A DNA stretch of 64,000 nucleotides from Candidatus Saccharimonadota bacterium (GTDB lineage Bacteria; Patescibacteriota; Saccharimonadia; Saccharimonadales; Saccharimonadaceae): assembly GCA_017511925.1 (NCBI GenBank), contig JAFWHS010000003.1:1-64000 (forward strand), in the 5' to 3' direction. The notes beneath the pieces were generated by a model. It was given only the letters and a program-made list of their open reading frames with translations. It had not been told where the DNA came from and did no database searches. Below are positions 16,453 through 26,096 of the stretch, one piece after another (the first letter of the stretch is position 1; the number at the start of each line of letters is the position of its first letter). The translations under genes were made by a program, and so were the position numbers.

Positions 16453-18432
16453 ATGGCAAAGTTTGAGCTAGTGTCAAAATATAAGCCGACCGGAGATCAG
16501 CCGAAAGCTATCAAACAGCTGACAGACGGGGTTCTTGGCGGTAAAAAGGAGCAGACTTTGCTTGGCGTAACTGGGTCCGGCAAAACTTTTACGATGGCAA
16601 ATATCATCCAAAATGTCCAGCGGCCAACTTTGATTTTGGCACACAACAAAACTTTGGCGGCGCAACTTTATTCTGAATTTAGAGACTTTTTTCCAAACAA
16701 CGAAGTGCACTATTTTGTGTCGTATTTTGATTATTATCAACCGGAAGCCTATATAGCTTCTACCGATACTTACATTGAGAAAGATTCAGCAATTAATGAT
16801 GAAATTGACAGATTAAGACACAGCGCGACGGAAGCGCTTCTGACGAGACGCGATGTGGTCGTGGTAGCGTCAGTATCATGTATTTATGGCATCGGAGCGC
16901 CGGAACATTATCTTGCGATGTCATTTGAAATATCTAAAAATACTAGTTTTTCACAATTAGATTTTATTAAAAAATTAGTGTCCATCCAGTACCACCGAAA
17001 CGACCTTGCTTTTGAACGAGGAAATTTCCGAGTAATGGGAGACACCATAGACCTTTATCCGGCAAACGGTGAATATGCGTATAGGTTTGAGTTTGGATTT
17101 GATACTTTGGAGGAAATCAAAATCGTAGATCCTCTGACTTTTGAAGTGAGAGAAAGGCCTGAAAGTGTGCATATTTTTCCAAATACGCATTATGCTACAC
17201 CAAAAGATCAGCTTGAGAGAGCCTTAAAAACCATCCGAGCGGAGTTTGATGAGAGGCTGCTATATTTTAATAAGCATGAAAAATACCTTGAAGCGGAAAG
17301 ATTGAGCCAGCGTACTAAATATGACCTCGAGATGTTGAAGGAGACTGGATTCGTAAAGGGAATTGAAAATTATTCTAGGCACTTAGACGGAAGAAAGCCG
17401 GGACAACCGCCTGCGACACTCCTAGATTTCTTCCCGAATGATTTTTTGCTGATGGTGGATGAGTCACACATGACTTTGCCACAAGTTAGAGGCATGTACA
17501 ACGGCGACCATGCGCGCAAATTAAATTTGGTGGAATATGGATTTCGTTTGCCCAGCGCGCTGGATAATCGGCCACTGACATTTGGTGAGTTTGAGTCTAA
17601 GATTAATCAAGCGATTTACGTTTCTGCTACACCTGGTACTTATGAATTAGAACATTCACCTAAACCAGCCGAACAAGTAATCCGCCCAACCGGACTTTTG
17701 GACCCGGAAATCGAAGTGAGGAGCTCTGACGGACAAATTGACGACCTAATGGAAGAAATAGACCGACGCATCGCTAAGGGCCAAAGGACCTTAATCACTA
17801 CACTCACGAAACGCATGGCGGAAGATTTGACAGATCATCTGAAAGAGCGCGGCGTAAAGACGGCTTATATACACTCCGATATAGATACTTTGGAGAGGGG
17901 AGATATCTTGAGAGATCTCCGCGAGGGCGTTTATGATGTATTAGTGGGGATTAATTTACTACGTGAAGGGTTGGACTTGCCCGAAGTATCGTTAGTAGCA
18001 ATTTTAGATGCAGATAAAGAAGGGTTCTTGCGCTCTGAGTCGGCTTTGATTCAGACGATCGGGCGTGCCGCTCGGCATGTAGAAGGCAAAGTGATCATGT
18101 ATGCGAATTTTATTACCGAAAGTATGGAAAAGGCGATTAGCGAGACAAACCGCCGGCGCGAAATTCAGAAACAATATAATTTTGAGCACAATATCACACC
18201 AACTTCGATCAAAAAGGAGGTCGGGATGGGGCTACGCGCTATTATTCCGGAAAAACAGGTAGAGAATAAGCTAGATATTAAGCGTATACCGAAGGATGAG
18301 CTACCTGGGCTGGTAAAACAACTGTCTTCCGAAATGCAGCTTGCCGCCGCAAACTTGGAGTTTGAAAGGGCGGCGTTGCTGCGAGATGAAATCGAGAAGA
18401 TTAAGGCTTTTATTGATGGGAAGAAGGGTTAG
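16453..18432 (+). CDS. uvrB: Excinuclease ABC subunit B
   Basis: 659 aa, full length. Walker A GVTGSGKT near residue 38, the beta-hairpin region [20 protein letters not shown] that clamps the damaged strand, helicase motifs ([18 protein letters not shown]-like [19 protein letters not shown]) and a C-terminal UVR domain (about 620-655) that recruits UvrC. It verifies DNA lesions in nucleotide excision repair. AGGTGG is seven bases before the ATG; it may be read with lysS. uvrA and uvrC are not in the window. Confidence 0.97.
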   Translation: MAKFELVSKYKPTGDQPKAIKQLTDGVLGGKKEQTLLGVTGSGKTFTMANIIQNVQRPTLILAHNKTLAAQLYSEFRDFFPNNEVHYFVSYFDYYQPEAYIASTDTYIEKDSAINDEIDRLRHSATEALLTRRDVVVVASVSCIYGIGAPEHYLAMSFEISKNTSFSQLDFIKKLVSIQYHRNDLAFERGNFRVMGDTIDLYPANGEYAYRFEFGFDTLEEIKIVDPLTFEVRERPESVHIFPNTHYATPKDQLERALKTIRAEFDERLLYFNKHEKYLEAERLSQRTKYDLEMLKETGFVKGIENYSRHLDGRKPGQPPATLLDFFPNDFLLMVDESHMTLPQVRGMYNGDHARKLNLVEYGFRLPSALDNRPLTFGEFESKINQAIYVSATPGTYELEHSPKPAEQVIRPTGLLDPEIEVRSSDGQIDDLMEEIDRRIAKGQRTLITTLTKRMAEDLTDHLKERGVKTAYIHSDIDTLERGDILRDLREGVYDVLVGINLLREGLDLPEVSLVAILDADKEGFLRSESALIQTIGRAARHVEGKVIMYANFITESMEKAISETNRRREIQKQYNFEHNITPTSIKKEVGMGLRAIIPEKQVENKLDIKRIPKDELPGLVKQLSSEMQLAAANLEFERAALLRDEIEKIKAFIDGKKG

Positions 18433-18447
18433 ACTGCGGGGATATAT

Positions 18448-20163
18448 TTAATAATCCGAGACGCAGCGCACCGACCTTCCGAAGAACTTGTAGTGGGCGT
18501 AGTCGGCAGGGATAACATAATCACTACGGAAGAGCAAGCTATATGCGTAGTTAGCATTGCTCACTGTACTAGACCAGTAGTAGCCGTTGTACCCTGCGCT
18601 GCTAAGGGCGCCCCCGCTCACGTCGCCGGACCGGACCATGTAAACAGGACTATTAATAAGACCGGTACCGTTGCTGGTAGAGCCGCTGCTGTATACGTTG
18701 TTTAATCCGGCGAACTCATTTTTTGCTGCAACGGCAGAAGTGATAGGTAATCTCCAACCTTTAGGGCAGATAGAGTTTTGTGGGTTGTTAGCTACGTCGT
18801 ATCGCGTGTTGGTGGTATAGCCACTAGAGTTGTTAGATGCAATAGCAGCGGACCAGTTATAGTAGTTTCCTATCTTGCCATGATTACCATTAGTAGTGAA
18901 GGCTGTGTGGCTGAAGTAGGTAGGGGCTACTGTATTGTTACTGTTGAGATAGTTACAGGTTTGGCTATTGCTGCCTACATAACATAGGTTAGAGTTATAA
19001 GCTTCACCTGTAGCATACCATGGGTTATCTGGGTTGCCGGCATCTGGATCAGCGGAGTAAGCGACATTATTGTCGTTCTCCCAGCCATTGAACTTACCGG
19101 TTGAAGTGTCAATACTGGTAATAGTAGAATTCTTTGGGGTCCAGTGGATTATGCCTAGAGAATCCTGAATATAACCGTTAGAATAAGCCTTGCTATCTAC
19201 TACATTAAGATCAGTGTCTTCTGAAGTAAGCTCTGTATTCTTGTTTAAGTCTAGGTCTAGGTTCTGTGTCATCCATAGCATGGAGCTGTTCATGCTGCAG
19301 CCACTATCACCAGTAGTACCACTCATACACATTCTTCTTACAGTATATGCCTTGTTGTCTCTATCGTCATAAGCAGTGACTTCTTGGCCTATTGCTATAG
19401 TACCGCCCCAGTCTTCTACGTCTTGCATCTTATAGTTACCAGCAGGAGCAGCATGGTCTGATGGGTGCAACAGTACATATTTAACTTGTCCTTCATAAGT
19501 ACCAGCTGGTTGGGTAAGTTTAATGTAGGCTGCATAGGTAGTAGTGAGGTTAGAGCCTAGTCTAGTACTGGCAGGATTATCTAGGTCAGTAGCAGTAGGA
19601 TAGGAAGCTACTTTAGTATAGGTAGATGGTACCGTATGATATGAAGTAAATGGATAGGTAGTTTCTACTCCTCCTACTTCTTCAACAGTAGAAGCTATAG
19701 TAGGCTCATAAGTACCTGGTACACTAGCTAACTTCATAGCCCAACCAGAGGTATCTCCAGATTCGTATGTATTAGTAGGTATATCATAAGTAGAGCCTAA
19801 GGTACTGCTTCTTAGTACTGTATTATACCCTCCTGTGATACCTGCATCTCCACCAGTATAGCCTATAGCATAGATTACATAACCACTTGGATCATTACAG
19901 AAGGTTTGAATGGTAGTGAGGCCTATATCTGCTAAATATTGGCCATTGATCATGGTAGCTGCATGTTGTTTACCTGGTGCTATGGTGGCAGTCATGGAAC
20001 AAGTGGATTTAACACGAATGGTGGTGGTGGCAGTTGTAGTCTGTGATAGGGGGGTAGCATAAACTGAATTTAAATATACGTTACCTAATAATATTGTACT
20101 AAGTGTAATACTAAACCCCCAAAAAACCTTAGCATTACATAAAATGTTCTTTATTTTGCGCAT
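18448..20163 (-). CDS. Secreted surface protein with FISUMP-type C-terminal domain
   Basis: 571 aa. A Sec signal peptide (about 1-36, ending SVYA) precedes a threonine-rich beta domain (about 40-235) ending AGTYEGQVKYVLLHP, which resembles the domains of the surface proteins at 53867-54445 and 60786-61757. The C-terminal half (about 270-571: YTVRRMC, MLWMTQNLDLDLN, ICPKGWRLPI, YYWSSTVS, FFGRSVRCVSDY) matches the Fibrobacter succinogenes major paralogous (FISUMP) domain. There is no C-terminal anchor, so it is secreted or held by partners. Several paired cysteines suggest disulfides. It has a long folded leader. Probably an adhesin; the ligand is unknown. Confidence 0.8.
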   Translation of the reverse strand: MRKIKNILCNAKVFWGFSITLSTILLGNVYLNSVYATPLSQTTTATTTIRVKSTCSMTATIAPGKQHAATMINGQYLADIGLTTIQTFCNDPSGYVIYAIGYTGGDAGITGGYNTVLRSSTLGSTYDIPTNTYESGDTSGWAMKLASVPGTYEPTIASTVEEVGGVETTYPFTSYHTVPSTYTKVASYPTATDLDNPASTRLGSNLTTTYAAYIKLTQPAGTYEGQVKYVLLHPSDHAAPAGNYKMQDVEDWGGTIAIGQEVTAYDDRDNKAYTVRRMCMSGTTGDSGCSMNSSMLWMTQNLDLDLNKNTELTSEDTDLNVVDSKAYSNGYIQDSLGIIHWTPKNSTITSIDTSTGKFNGWENDNNVAYSADPDAGNPDNPWYATGEAYNSNLCYVGSNSQTCNYLNSNNTVAPTYFSHTAFTTNGNHGKIGNYYNWSAAIASNNSSGYTTNTRYDVANNPQNSICPKGWRLPITSAVAAKNEFAGLNNVYSSGSTSNGTGLINSPVYMVRSGDVSGGALSSAGYNGYYWSSTVSNANYAYSLLFRSDYVIPADYAHYKFFGRSVRCVSDY

Positions 20164-20416
20164 GATCCTTTTTTACCTCACTTGTTTTGTTATATGCCCC
20201 CTTGCGGTGCCACTTATTTTATTTATAGACACATGCACAAAAATGGCACCGCAAGGGGTGCAATATTCAGCCAGTTATGCTAGATCACATAAAAGTCTTG
20301 AAACCTTAACGGTGCCATTTGTACTTTTATGTGAAAAGCTATAAAAAACTCCTAGCACTTTATTAACTAACTGAATATTGCATTACCATTATAATATAGC
20401 TCTGTGCTTTGCGCAA
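20164..20416 (-). promoter_or_regulatory. Promoter and large folded leader of the FISUMP-protein gene
   Basis: Minus strand: TTGCGC (20416-20411), 17-base spacer, TATAAT (20393-20388), predicting a start at about 20382. The RNA would begin exactly with a 12-bp helix strand (20382-20371) that pairs with 20270-20259. Inside it is an 11-bp hairpin (20333-20323 with 20296-20286). Downstream is a perfect 15-bp hairpin (20258-20244 with 20212-20198). The loop of the 11-bp hairpin carries TGGCACCGTTAAGG on the minus strand, close to the 5' arm of the 15-bp hairpin (TGGCACC...). AAAGGA precedes the ATG. Confidence 0.7.
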
Positions 20417-20446
20417 GAATATTTTAAAAGAATTTAATAGTAGCTA

Positions 20447-20461
20447 TGGTATAATTTAAAC
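20447..20461 (+). promoter_or_regulatory. Leaderless promoter of the phosphoketolase genes
   Basis: TGG-TATAAT (20447-20455) ends six bases before the ATG; no SD. Confidence 0.7.
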
Positions 20462-21394
20462 ATGAGCAGTGTGGGCATCAAAAAACTTGATGAAATCAAA
20501 CGCCGTGTTAGAGCGTGTGATTATTTATCGGTGGCTCAGCTGTATCTAATGGATAATTTTTTGTTAGAAGAACCACTCAATCCAGAAGACATTAAACCAC
20601 GGCTCCTGGGTCACTGGGGAACTTGCCACGGTATCAATGTGGCCTACGCAAATTTGAAAGCTTATTTTAATGATGGTCCAAATTTTACTTTTGTGTTAGG
20701 GCCAGGGCATGGCTTTCCAGCATTACAGGCAAATCTTTTCTTGGACGGAGAACTACTAAAAGTAGACCCTAAAGCTACACTAGATCATGATGGGTTATCT
20801 TATATTTGCAGAAGTTTTTCGTGGCCAGATGGATTCCCGTCTCATGCTAGCCCGTTTACGCCTGACATTATTACTGAAGGCGGAGAACTAGGCTATGCAT
20901 TAGCTAATGCTTACGGTATAGCATTGGGTCATCCAGAAAAAACCTTAGCGGTATTAATTGGTGACGGCGAACTCGAAACAGCCACCGCGATAGACTCTTT
21001 GAATCTTAGGAATTTGTTATGCGGCGCCAAAAATGGCCGGGTACTACCAATACTACATCTTAATGGCTACAAAATATCGGCGCCGTCAATTTACGCTAGA
21101 AAGTCAGAGCGTGAACTAAATGAATTAGTTCGTGGGTTTGGATTCACGCCGATATGGATTAATGGTGAAGACCCAGAATCATTCCAAGATGCTTTGAGAG
21201 CCGAAGTGGAATCCCCATTCTACATATTAAAGACTGAGAAGGGCGAGGGTGGGCCTAATCGTCACCATGATGCACACCAAATACCACTCAAAAATCCGGC
21301 CAGTGACCCTGACGAATTATCGGCTCTGGAGGATTGGCTAAGATCATATCGTTTTGAAGAATTATTTGATGAAAGGGAAGGATTTAAGTTATGA
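20462..21394 (+). CDS. Phosphoketolase, N-terminal half (split gene)
   Basis: 310 aa. It covers the N-terminal thiamine-diphosphate domain of the xylulose-5-P/fructose-6-P phosphoketolase family: GHWGT with His51, LGPGHGFPA with His83, SHASP, EGGELGYALANAYG and the diphosphate/Mg site GDGELETATA with LHLNGYKI. The enzyme cleaves sugar phosphates with inorganic phosphate to acetyl phosphate plus an aldose phosphate, giving ATP without an upper glycolytic investment. Normal enzymes are one chain of about 790-800 aa; here the chain ends after the PP domain and the next gene supplies the rest (ATGA overlap). GHWGTCHG has His where most have Pro. Predicted leaderless. Confidence 0.88.
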   Translation: MSSVGIKKLDEIKRRVRACDYLSVAQLYLMDNFLLEEPLNPEDIKPRLLGHWGTCHGINVAYANLKAYFNDGPNFTFVLGPGHGFPALQANLFLDGELLKVDPKATLDHDGLSYICRSFSWPDGFPSHASPFTPDIITEGGELGYALANAYGIALGHPEKTLAVLIGDGELETATAIDSLNLRNLLCGAKNGRVLPILHLNGYKISAPSIYARKSERELNELVRGFGFTPIWINGEDPESFQDALRAEVESPFYILKTEKGEGGPNRHHDAHQIPLKNPASDPDELSALEDWLRSYRFEELFDEREGFKL

Positions 21395-22563
21395 TAGATC
21401 GTGTTGAAAACCCTGGCGCTGAAAGTTTTTCTCCAGCGCGCAAGATTGGAGAATTACTTAGACGCGAACTTGAAAATGATCCTTACTTTTATTTCTTTTC
21501 ACCCGATGAAACAACTTCAAATAGATTTGATGAAATTTTTGAAGTAGCGAGTCGTGCCTGGGGAGATTTGCCACAGAGAAAATGGGATCTTCCGGAAAGT
21601 AGCGATGGGCATATCGTGGAGATGCTCTCGGAAAATGTATTATTTAGTGTAATGACTGGGCATCTCAATAATGGCGAGCAAGCTATGATGGGGAGTTATG
21701 AAGCGTTTTTCCCGATTATCACATCGCAACTTTTGCAGCAAATAAAATTTATTAAACAGAGCAAGCAGGTAGCCTGGCGCGAGCCAATGCCGGCTGTGAA
21801 TTTATTATCCACTTCTACTTGTTGGCGACAAGACCATAATGGTTTTACACATCAATCGCCAGCTTTGATATCCACTTTACTTAGTTTGCCATCAAACTTG
21901 GCTAACTGTATATTCCCAGTAGACGACGTGGCGGCGGAGGAGGCTTTTGATTTTATGTTGGATTCGCGTGATGTCGTAAACCTTACAACGTTTAATAAAA
22001 ATCCTTTGCCCAGATATATTGATTCTCATCATGCAAAGTTTTTGTTCGACAATGGTGGAGCATCTATCTATCAATTTGCGTCTGACGAAGACCCAGATTT
22101 TGTGTTTACAGCGGCAGGCGATATCCCGACGCGAGAAGTTTTGAAGGCAATGAAAATATTAAGGCGAGATTTACCAGATGTGAGGATGCGATTCGTAGGT
22201 ATTAATGCGCTTTCTTATCGCGCGATAGGGACTACAGAAAATAAATTGTCGCGTGAAAAATTTTACGAATTATTTACTAAGAAGTGCCCGATCATTGCTA
22301 ATTTCCATGGTTATCCAGAGACTTTGGAAAATATCTTGGAAAACTATACGGAGCGACGAAGATTGCGCGTTCATGGCTTCAATGAAGAGGGGTCTACTAC
22401 TACACCGTTTGAAATGTTGAGGAGAAACAGGGCTTCGCGTTATGATATCGCAATGGATGTGGCGGAAGTTTTGGGAAGAAAAGATCTAGTAGAAAAATAT
22501 CAAGATGTTTTAAAACAAAATCATGAGCACGCTGTAAAGTACGGTGAAGATTTGGTGAAATAA
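21391..22563 (+). CDS. Phosphoketolase, C-terminal half (split gene)
   Basis: 390 aa. Matches the middle and C-terminal parts of phosphoketolase: RKWDLPESSDGHIVEMLSEN, TGHLNNGEQAMMGSYEAFFPI (Pyr domain with the ThDP glutamate context), STSTCWRQDHNGFTHQSP, and the C-terminal domain with YRAIGTTENKLSREKF. Together with the preceding gene it gives about 700 aa, less than the fused enzyme. The start codon overlaps the previous stop (ATGA), as expected for two subunits made in equal amounts. A sequencing frameshift cannot be ruled out entirely, but both ends look like normal gene ends. Confidence 0.87.
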   Translation: MIDRVENPGAESFSPARKIGELLRRELENDPYFYFFSPDETTSNRFDEIFEVASRAWGDLPQRKWDLPESSDGHIVEMLSENVLFSVMTGHLNNGEQAMMGSYEAFFPIITSQLLQQIKFIKQSKQVAWREPMPAVNLLSTSTCWRQDHNGFTHQSPALISTLLSLPSNLANCIFPVDDVAAEEAFDFMLDSRDVVNLTTFNKNPLPRYIDSHHAKFLFDNGGASIYQFASDEDPDFVFTAAGDIPTREVLKAMKILRRDLPDVRMRFVGINALSYRAIGTTENKLSREKFYELFTKKCPIIANFHGYPETLENILENYTERRRLRVHGFNEEGSTTTPFEMLRRNRASRYDIAMDVAEVLGRKDLVEKYQDVLKQNHEHAVKYGEDLVK

Positions 22564-22571
22564 TTAAAATT

Positions 22572-22589
22572 TGTTAAAATACCATTATT
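22572..22589 (+). promoter_or_regulatory. Leaderless promoter of the PIN-TRAM gene
   Basis: TGT-TAAAAT (22572-22580) ends nine bases before the ATG; no SD. Confidence 0.5.
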
Positions 22590-23279
22590 ATGGAATTATT
22601 TATTTTATTATTAACGCTTGGCATATTTGCCGAGACAACAATATTAGTATTTAGAAAATATAGACCAACGATCGGTAGCAAACGCAAAATCTATGTAGAC
22701 ACTTCAGCGCTTATAGACGGTAGAATATTAAACGTAGCAAAAAGTGGTTTTCTTGACGGCGACTTAATATTATTAAAAAGTGTTTTGCTAGAATTGCAGC
22801 TACTAGCTGACGGCAAAGATTCAGAAAAACGCACACGAGCAAGAGCCGGACTTACTTTGGCTGCAGAATTAGAGCGCGTAGTGAATGTTAATACGGAAAT
22901 CGTGGACGACGGCGAGGGGCACAAAAAAGTTGATGAGGAATTATTAAAACACGCAAAAGAAACTCGTGGAGCGATTTTGACATTAGATTATAATTTGATC
23001 AAAGTTGCGGAAGCGGAAAAGATCGAAACTTTAAATATAAATAATCTAGCGTTAGCTGTTAGAAGTGAATTCTTGCCCGGCGAAAAAATCAAATTAAAAA
23101 TTCTCGAAAAAGGCTCAAATCGTGGGCAGGGCGTAGGTCATTTGGATGACGGCACTATGGTAGTAGTAGATAATGCCGCCAACAAAATCGGCAAAGAACT
23201 AGTTGTTGAATTTGTAAAATTTTATGAAACTCCCGCCGGAAAAATGATTTTTGCAAAGATTGCTAGAAGCAGAAAATAA
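22590..23279 (+). CDS. PIN and TRAM domain protein (YacL-like)
   Basis: 229 aa. A short N-terminal membrane helix (1-21) is followed by a PIN nuclease domain (about 33-150; YVDTSALIDGR with Asp37 and Asp43, then GAILTLDYNL) and a C-terminal TRAM RNA-binding domain (about 165-225; GEKIKLKILEKGSNRGQGVGHLDDGTMVVV). YacL proteins of Gram-positives carry four helices before the same two domains; here only one remains. The probable role is a membrane-bound RNA nuclease, but the substrate is unknown for the family. It converges on the PBP gene with three bases between stops. Confidence 0.85.
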   Translation: MELFILLLTLGIFAETTILVFRKYRPTIGSKRKIYVDTSALIDGRILNVAKSGFLDGDLILLKSVLLELQLLADGKDSEKRTRARAGLTLAAELERVVNVNTEIVDDGEGHKKVDEELLKHAKETRGAILTLDYNLIKVAEAEKIETLNINNLALAVRSEFLPGEKIKLKILEKGSNRGQGVGHLDDGTMVVVDNAANKIGKELVVEFVKFYETPAGKMIFAKIARSRK

Positions 23280-23282
23280 GTT

Positions 23283-26063
23283 TTATTCTTCTGTACTAGA
23301 CTGAGACGAAGCGGAATTGGTATTTGTGGGCGTGAGTGGGATTTCACTTGAAGCAGAGAACCCAGCGGTGTCTGTGACGACAATCTTAACTGAAGTCTCG
23401 GTGCCGTCTATGGCGTAGTTTGTAATGGCCCCATTAGCGCCGATAGAAGCGCCACCTTTTTCTACACCGTTTACATAGAGTGTGTAGCTAGCAATATCAT
23501 AAGTACCCTTACTCGTCGTTACAAACAATGTACTGCCGCTCCTAGATAGAGAAACCTGCGGTCCAACAAAATCACAAGTATCGCTATTCTCGCGATCATA
23601 TGGTTCTGGCACACTGTAGACATCTTTACCAGTCATCGGGTCGGTAACCTTAGTAACTTCAACCTCAATTTTGTATTCTTCTGGAGTACAGCTTGATGCA
23701 AGAAGGTGATTATATTTATTAAATACTAGCGTCTCTTTTGCTACGCCGGAGTTCTTGGACGCATTGAACCAGCTTGGCCAAATATCAGTTTTGCCGTTTA
23801 CGGATAGGGTCTGAATGCCGGCTGGCTTGACTGGCTGGTCACCATAGTGCCATTTGCCTTCTGGTTCGTAGACCTCTTTATGGACGCGTTCCATATAGGT
23901 ACCAACAGTGAAACGAACTACGTCATTCGTATTTGAACTAAGCCCCGCCCCATCATGATTGCCGTTCCAGACGAAGGTCGAGAGAGCCGTAGAATAGCTT
24001 TCGATGAGAGAATCTTTCGTCACTGCAGAGTTTGTCGTCGTGGTTGTACCAGTCTTGGTGGCTGTCCAAACATTAGGGACTACAAACCCTTCATTATTAA
24101 ACCAGCGCGCGCTGCGATCGCTTAAGATATCTGAAATCATGTAGGCGACTTGTTCGTCTACTACTGGAGTAGCCGGAGAATCGGTCCATGATTCAACGAC
24201 GTCACCAGTTGAATTTTTAACTTCCAAAACATAGGCAAGGTCTTTATATGAGCCGCCACGAGCAAGCGAGGCATAAGCATTGGCATGCTCTACCATCTTC
24301 ACACCACAACCAGAGCCAATAGCGATAGATAGACCATATCCGTCGCGACCCTCACAATATGAAACGTCGCCAAGCGAGTGTGCTACCTCCAAAGAATTAT
24401 CTATGCCATTGATATATAGCGCCTTAACTGCAGCAATATTTAAGGAGTGACCTAGAGAGAAACGAATAGTAACATTACCATAGAAAGTACCGGTCGCATT
24501 GCCAAGGGAACAACTACCACTATAGCCGGCACAATAAAGGGAGTTGATGTTTTCGTCTTTGAGAATAGACCCGGGGCCATAATTGATGCCTTCGCGTTGC
24601 ATAAAGAGCGGCGAATAATCTAGTATTGGCTTAATGGAAGAACCTGGCTCTATTAGCGAGTCTGTGGTAACATTAAGCTCGCCATAAGTAGGGTTAGTAA
24701 AATCAGCTGAACCAACCATAGCGACGACCTGCGAAGTTTCGACATCTACTGAAACTAGTGCTATGTTATCGCTTTTATTTTTGTAAGTATGTGTCATACC
24801 CACTGCCACAGCATCCTCTGCGATCTGCTGCGCACGATAGTCCAAAGTAGTAGTAATAGTCCAGCCGCCAGCGCGCATCGTAGAAATGCCATATTTTTCT
24901 TCAAGCTGAGAACGTACTTCGAGCACAAAATGCGGCGCGAGCATGTCAGAATATTGAGTAGATTCTGGCCTAATTGTGTCTAGGATGGCTACTTCCTTAG
25001 CAGAATCGGCCTCTTCTTGTGTGATATATCCCATTTCCGCCATTACATCCAACGTATATTGTTGACGCTTAATAAGCTGGTCATGCCCATATTCATTATA
25101 AGGATTAAGAACGGCCGGGTTATTTGGAATAGCAGCAAGAAGTGCGGACTCAGCCAATGTTAAATCCTTGGCCGATTTGCCAAAATAGGTTTGCGCAGCA
25201 GACTCTACACCATTACGGCGGCCACCATATGGCGATTGATTAAGATACATCGTAATGATCTGCTCTTTGTCATACATACGTTCAAGCTCTATGGCCAAAA
25301 TAAGCTCTTTGATCTTACGACTGAGGCCACCGCGATCTTCACTTTGCGCCTCATCGGAGAAATAAACTTGTTTAATGAGCTGCTGAGTGAGGGTGGATCC
25401 GCCCTGCACGCCCTGGCCAGTGAGAGTAGAGATAGTGGCACGTAGTAATGCACCCAAATCTACACCCATATGGCTATAGAAGTTGCGATCCTCAATAGCA
25501 ATAGTAGCTTGATACATATATGGCGAAATGTCTTCAGACTTCACGGTGAGCCAATAATTATCGCCGCCAGTATCTTTCCAGAGAACTACACCATTACGAT
25601 CTAGATAAGTATTTACCGTATCGGAGATTTTTATCTCCTCCAAGCGCATCTCTTCAAGATCTTTCCTATAATAAAGGAACAGACCGCCTATGAAAATCAC
25701 GAGAAGTAAAAACATTATACCAATAGTTTTTAAAATGGTAATTTGACCACGCTTAGAGAACCACCATTTAAACACGCGCTTTGGATGAAGACGCGCAAAA
25801 AATCTCTTGATTGGCTCCTTTGGCAAAGTAGCCAAATCTTCGGCGCGACGACGGGCTTCGGCCTCTTTTTTCGCCTTACGTTTATAACTCAAATTCGTAT
25901 ACAAATTCATACCTTTTTTGGTAATTTTCGCAGTTTTTTTGGTGCGTTTTGCCATTTTTGGAGCCTCTTTTTCGTTATCATTTATATTAGTTTCGTTGGG
26001 AGTAGTAAAACTTTCCTCCGGCTCTTTATCAGGCAAAATCACTTCGGATTTTGATTTAACCAT
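23283..26063 (-). CDS. Class A penicillin-binding protein (PBP1A family)
   Basis: 926 aa. A basic cytoplasmic tail (1-107), one membrane helix (108-131), then a GT51 transglycosylase (catalytic Glu191 in ATIAIEDRNFYSH; GGSTLTQQL) and a transpeptidase with SSIKP (SxxK), SLGHSLN (SxN) and TKTGTT (KTG). The extracellular C-terminus adds an Ig/fibronectin-like domain (about 840-926). It polymerises lipid II and cross-links stems. All key residues are present. The 100-residue basic cytoplasmic tail is longer than usual. It is divergent from murJ across only 33 bases and is predicted leaderless. Confidence 0.95.
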   Translation of the reverse strand: MVKSKSEVILPDKEPEESFTTPNETNINDNEKEAPKMAKRTKKTAKITKKGMNLYTNLSYKRKAKKEAEARRRAEDLATLPKEPIKRFFARLHPKRVFKWWFSKRGQITILKTIGIMFLLLVIFIGGLFLYYRKDLEEMRLEEIKISDTVNTYLDRNGVVLWKDTGGDNYWLTVKSEDISPYMYQATIAIEDRNFYSHMGVDLGALLRATISTLTGQGVQGGSTLTQQLIKQVYFSDEAQSEDRGGLSRKIKELILAIELERMYDKEQIITMYLNQSPYGGRRNGVESAAQTYFGKSAKDLTLAESALLAAIPNNPAVLNPYNEYGHDQLIKRQQYTLDVMAEMGYITQEEADSAKEVAILDTIRPESTQYSDMLAPHFVLEVRSQLEEKYGISTMRAGGWTITTTLDYRAQQIAEDAVAVGMTHTYKNKSDNIALVSVDVETSQVVAMVGSADFTNPTYGELNVTTDSLIEPGSSIKPILDYSPLFMQREGINYGPGSILKDENINSLYCAGYSGSCSLGNATGTFYGNVTIRFSLGHSLNIAAVKALYINGIDNSLEVAHSLGDVSYCEGRDGYGLSIAIGSGCGVKMVEHANAYASLARGGSYKDLAYVLEVKNSTGDVVESWTDSPATPVVDEQVAYMISDILSDRSARWFNNEGFVVPNVWTATKTGTTTTTNSAVTKDSLIESYSTALSTFVWNGNHDGAGLSSNTNDVVRFTVGTYMERVHKEVYEPEGKWHYGDQPVKPAGIQTLSVNGKTDIWPSWFNASKNSGVAKETLVFNKYNHLLASSCTPEEYKIEVEVTKVTDPMTGKDVYSVPEPYDRENSDTCDFVGPQVSLSRSGSTLFVTTSKGTYDIASYTLYVNGVEKGGASIGANGAITNYAIDGTETSVKIVVTDTAGFSASSEIPLTPTNTNSASSQSSTEE

Positions 26064-26096
26064 ATAAACATTATAGCACGTGTTATAATAATAAAT
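26064..26096. promoter_or_regulatory. Palindromic back-to-back promoters for the PBP gene and murJ
   Basis: The 20 bases 26070-26089 form a near-perfect palindrome (one mismatch) centred on CACGTG. Each arm is an extended -10: minus TGC-TATAAT, six bases before the PBP ATG; plus TGT-TATAAT, seven bases before the murJ ATG. Confidence 0.75.

Noticed and set aside
20462-22563. Phosphoketolase as one frameshifted pseudogene
   Set aside because: The two frames meet with a textbook ATGA overlap and both halves keep their conserved residues; a sequencing error remains possible but is less likely.
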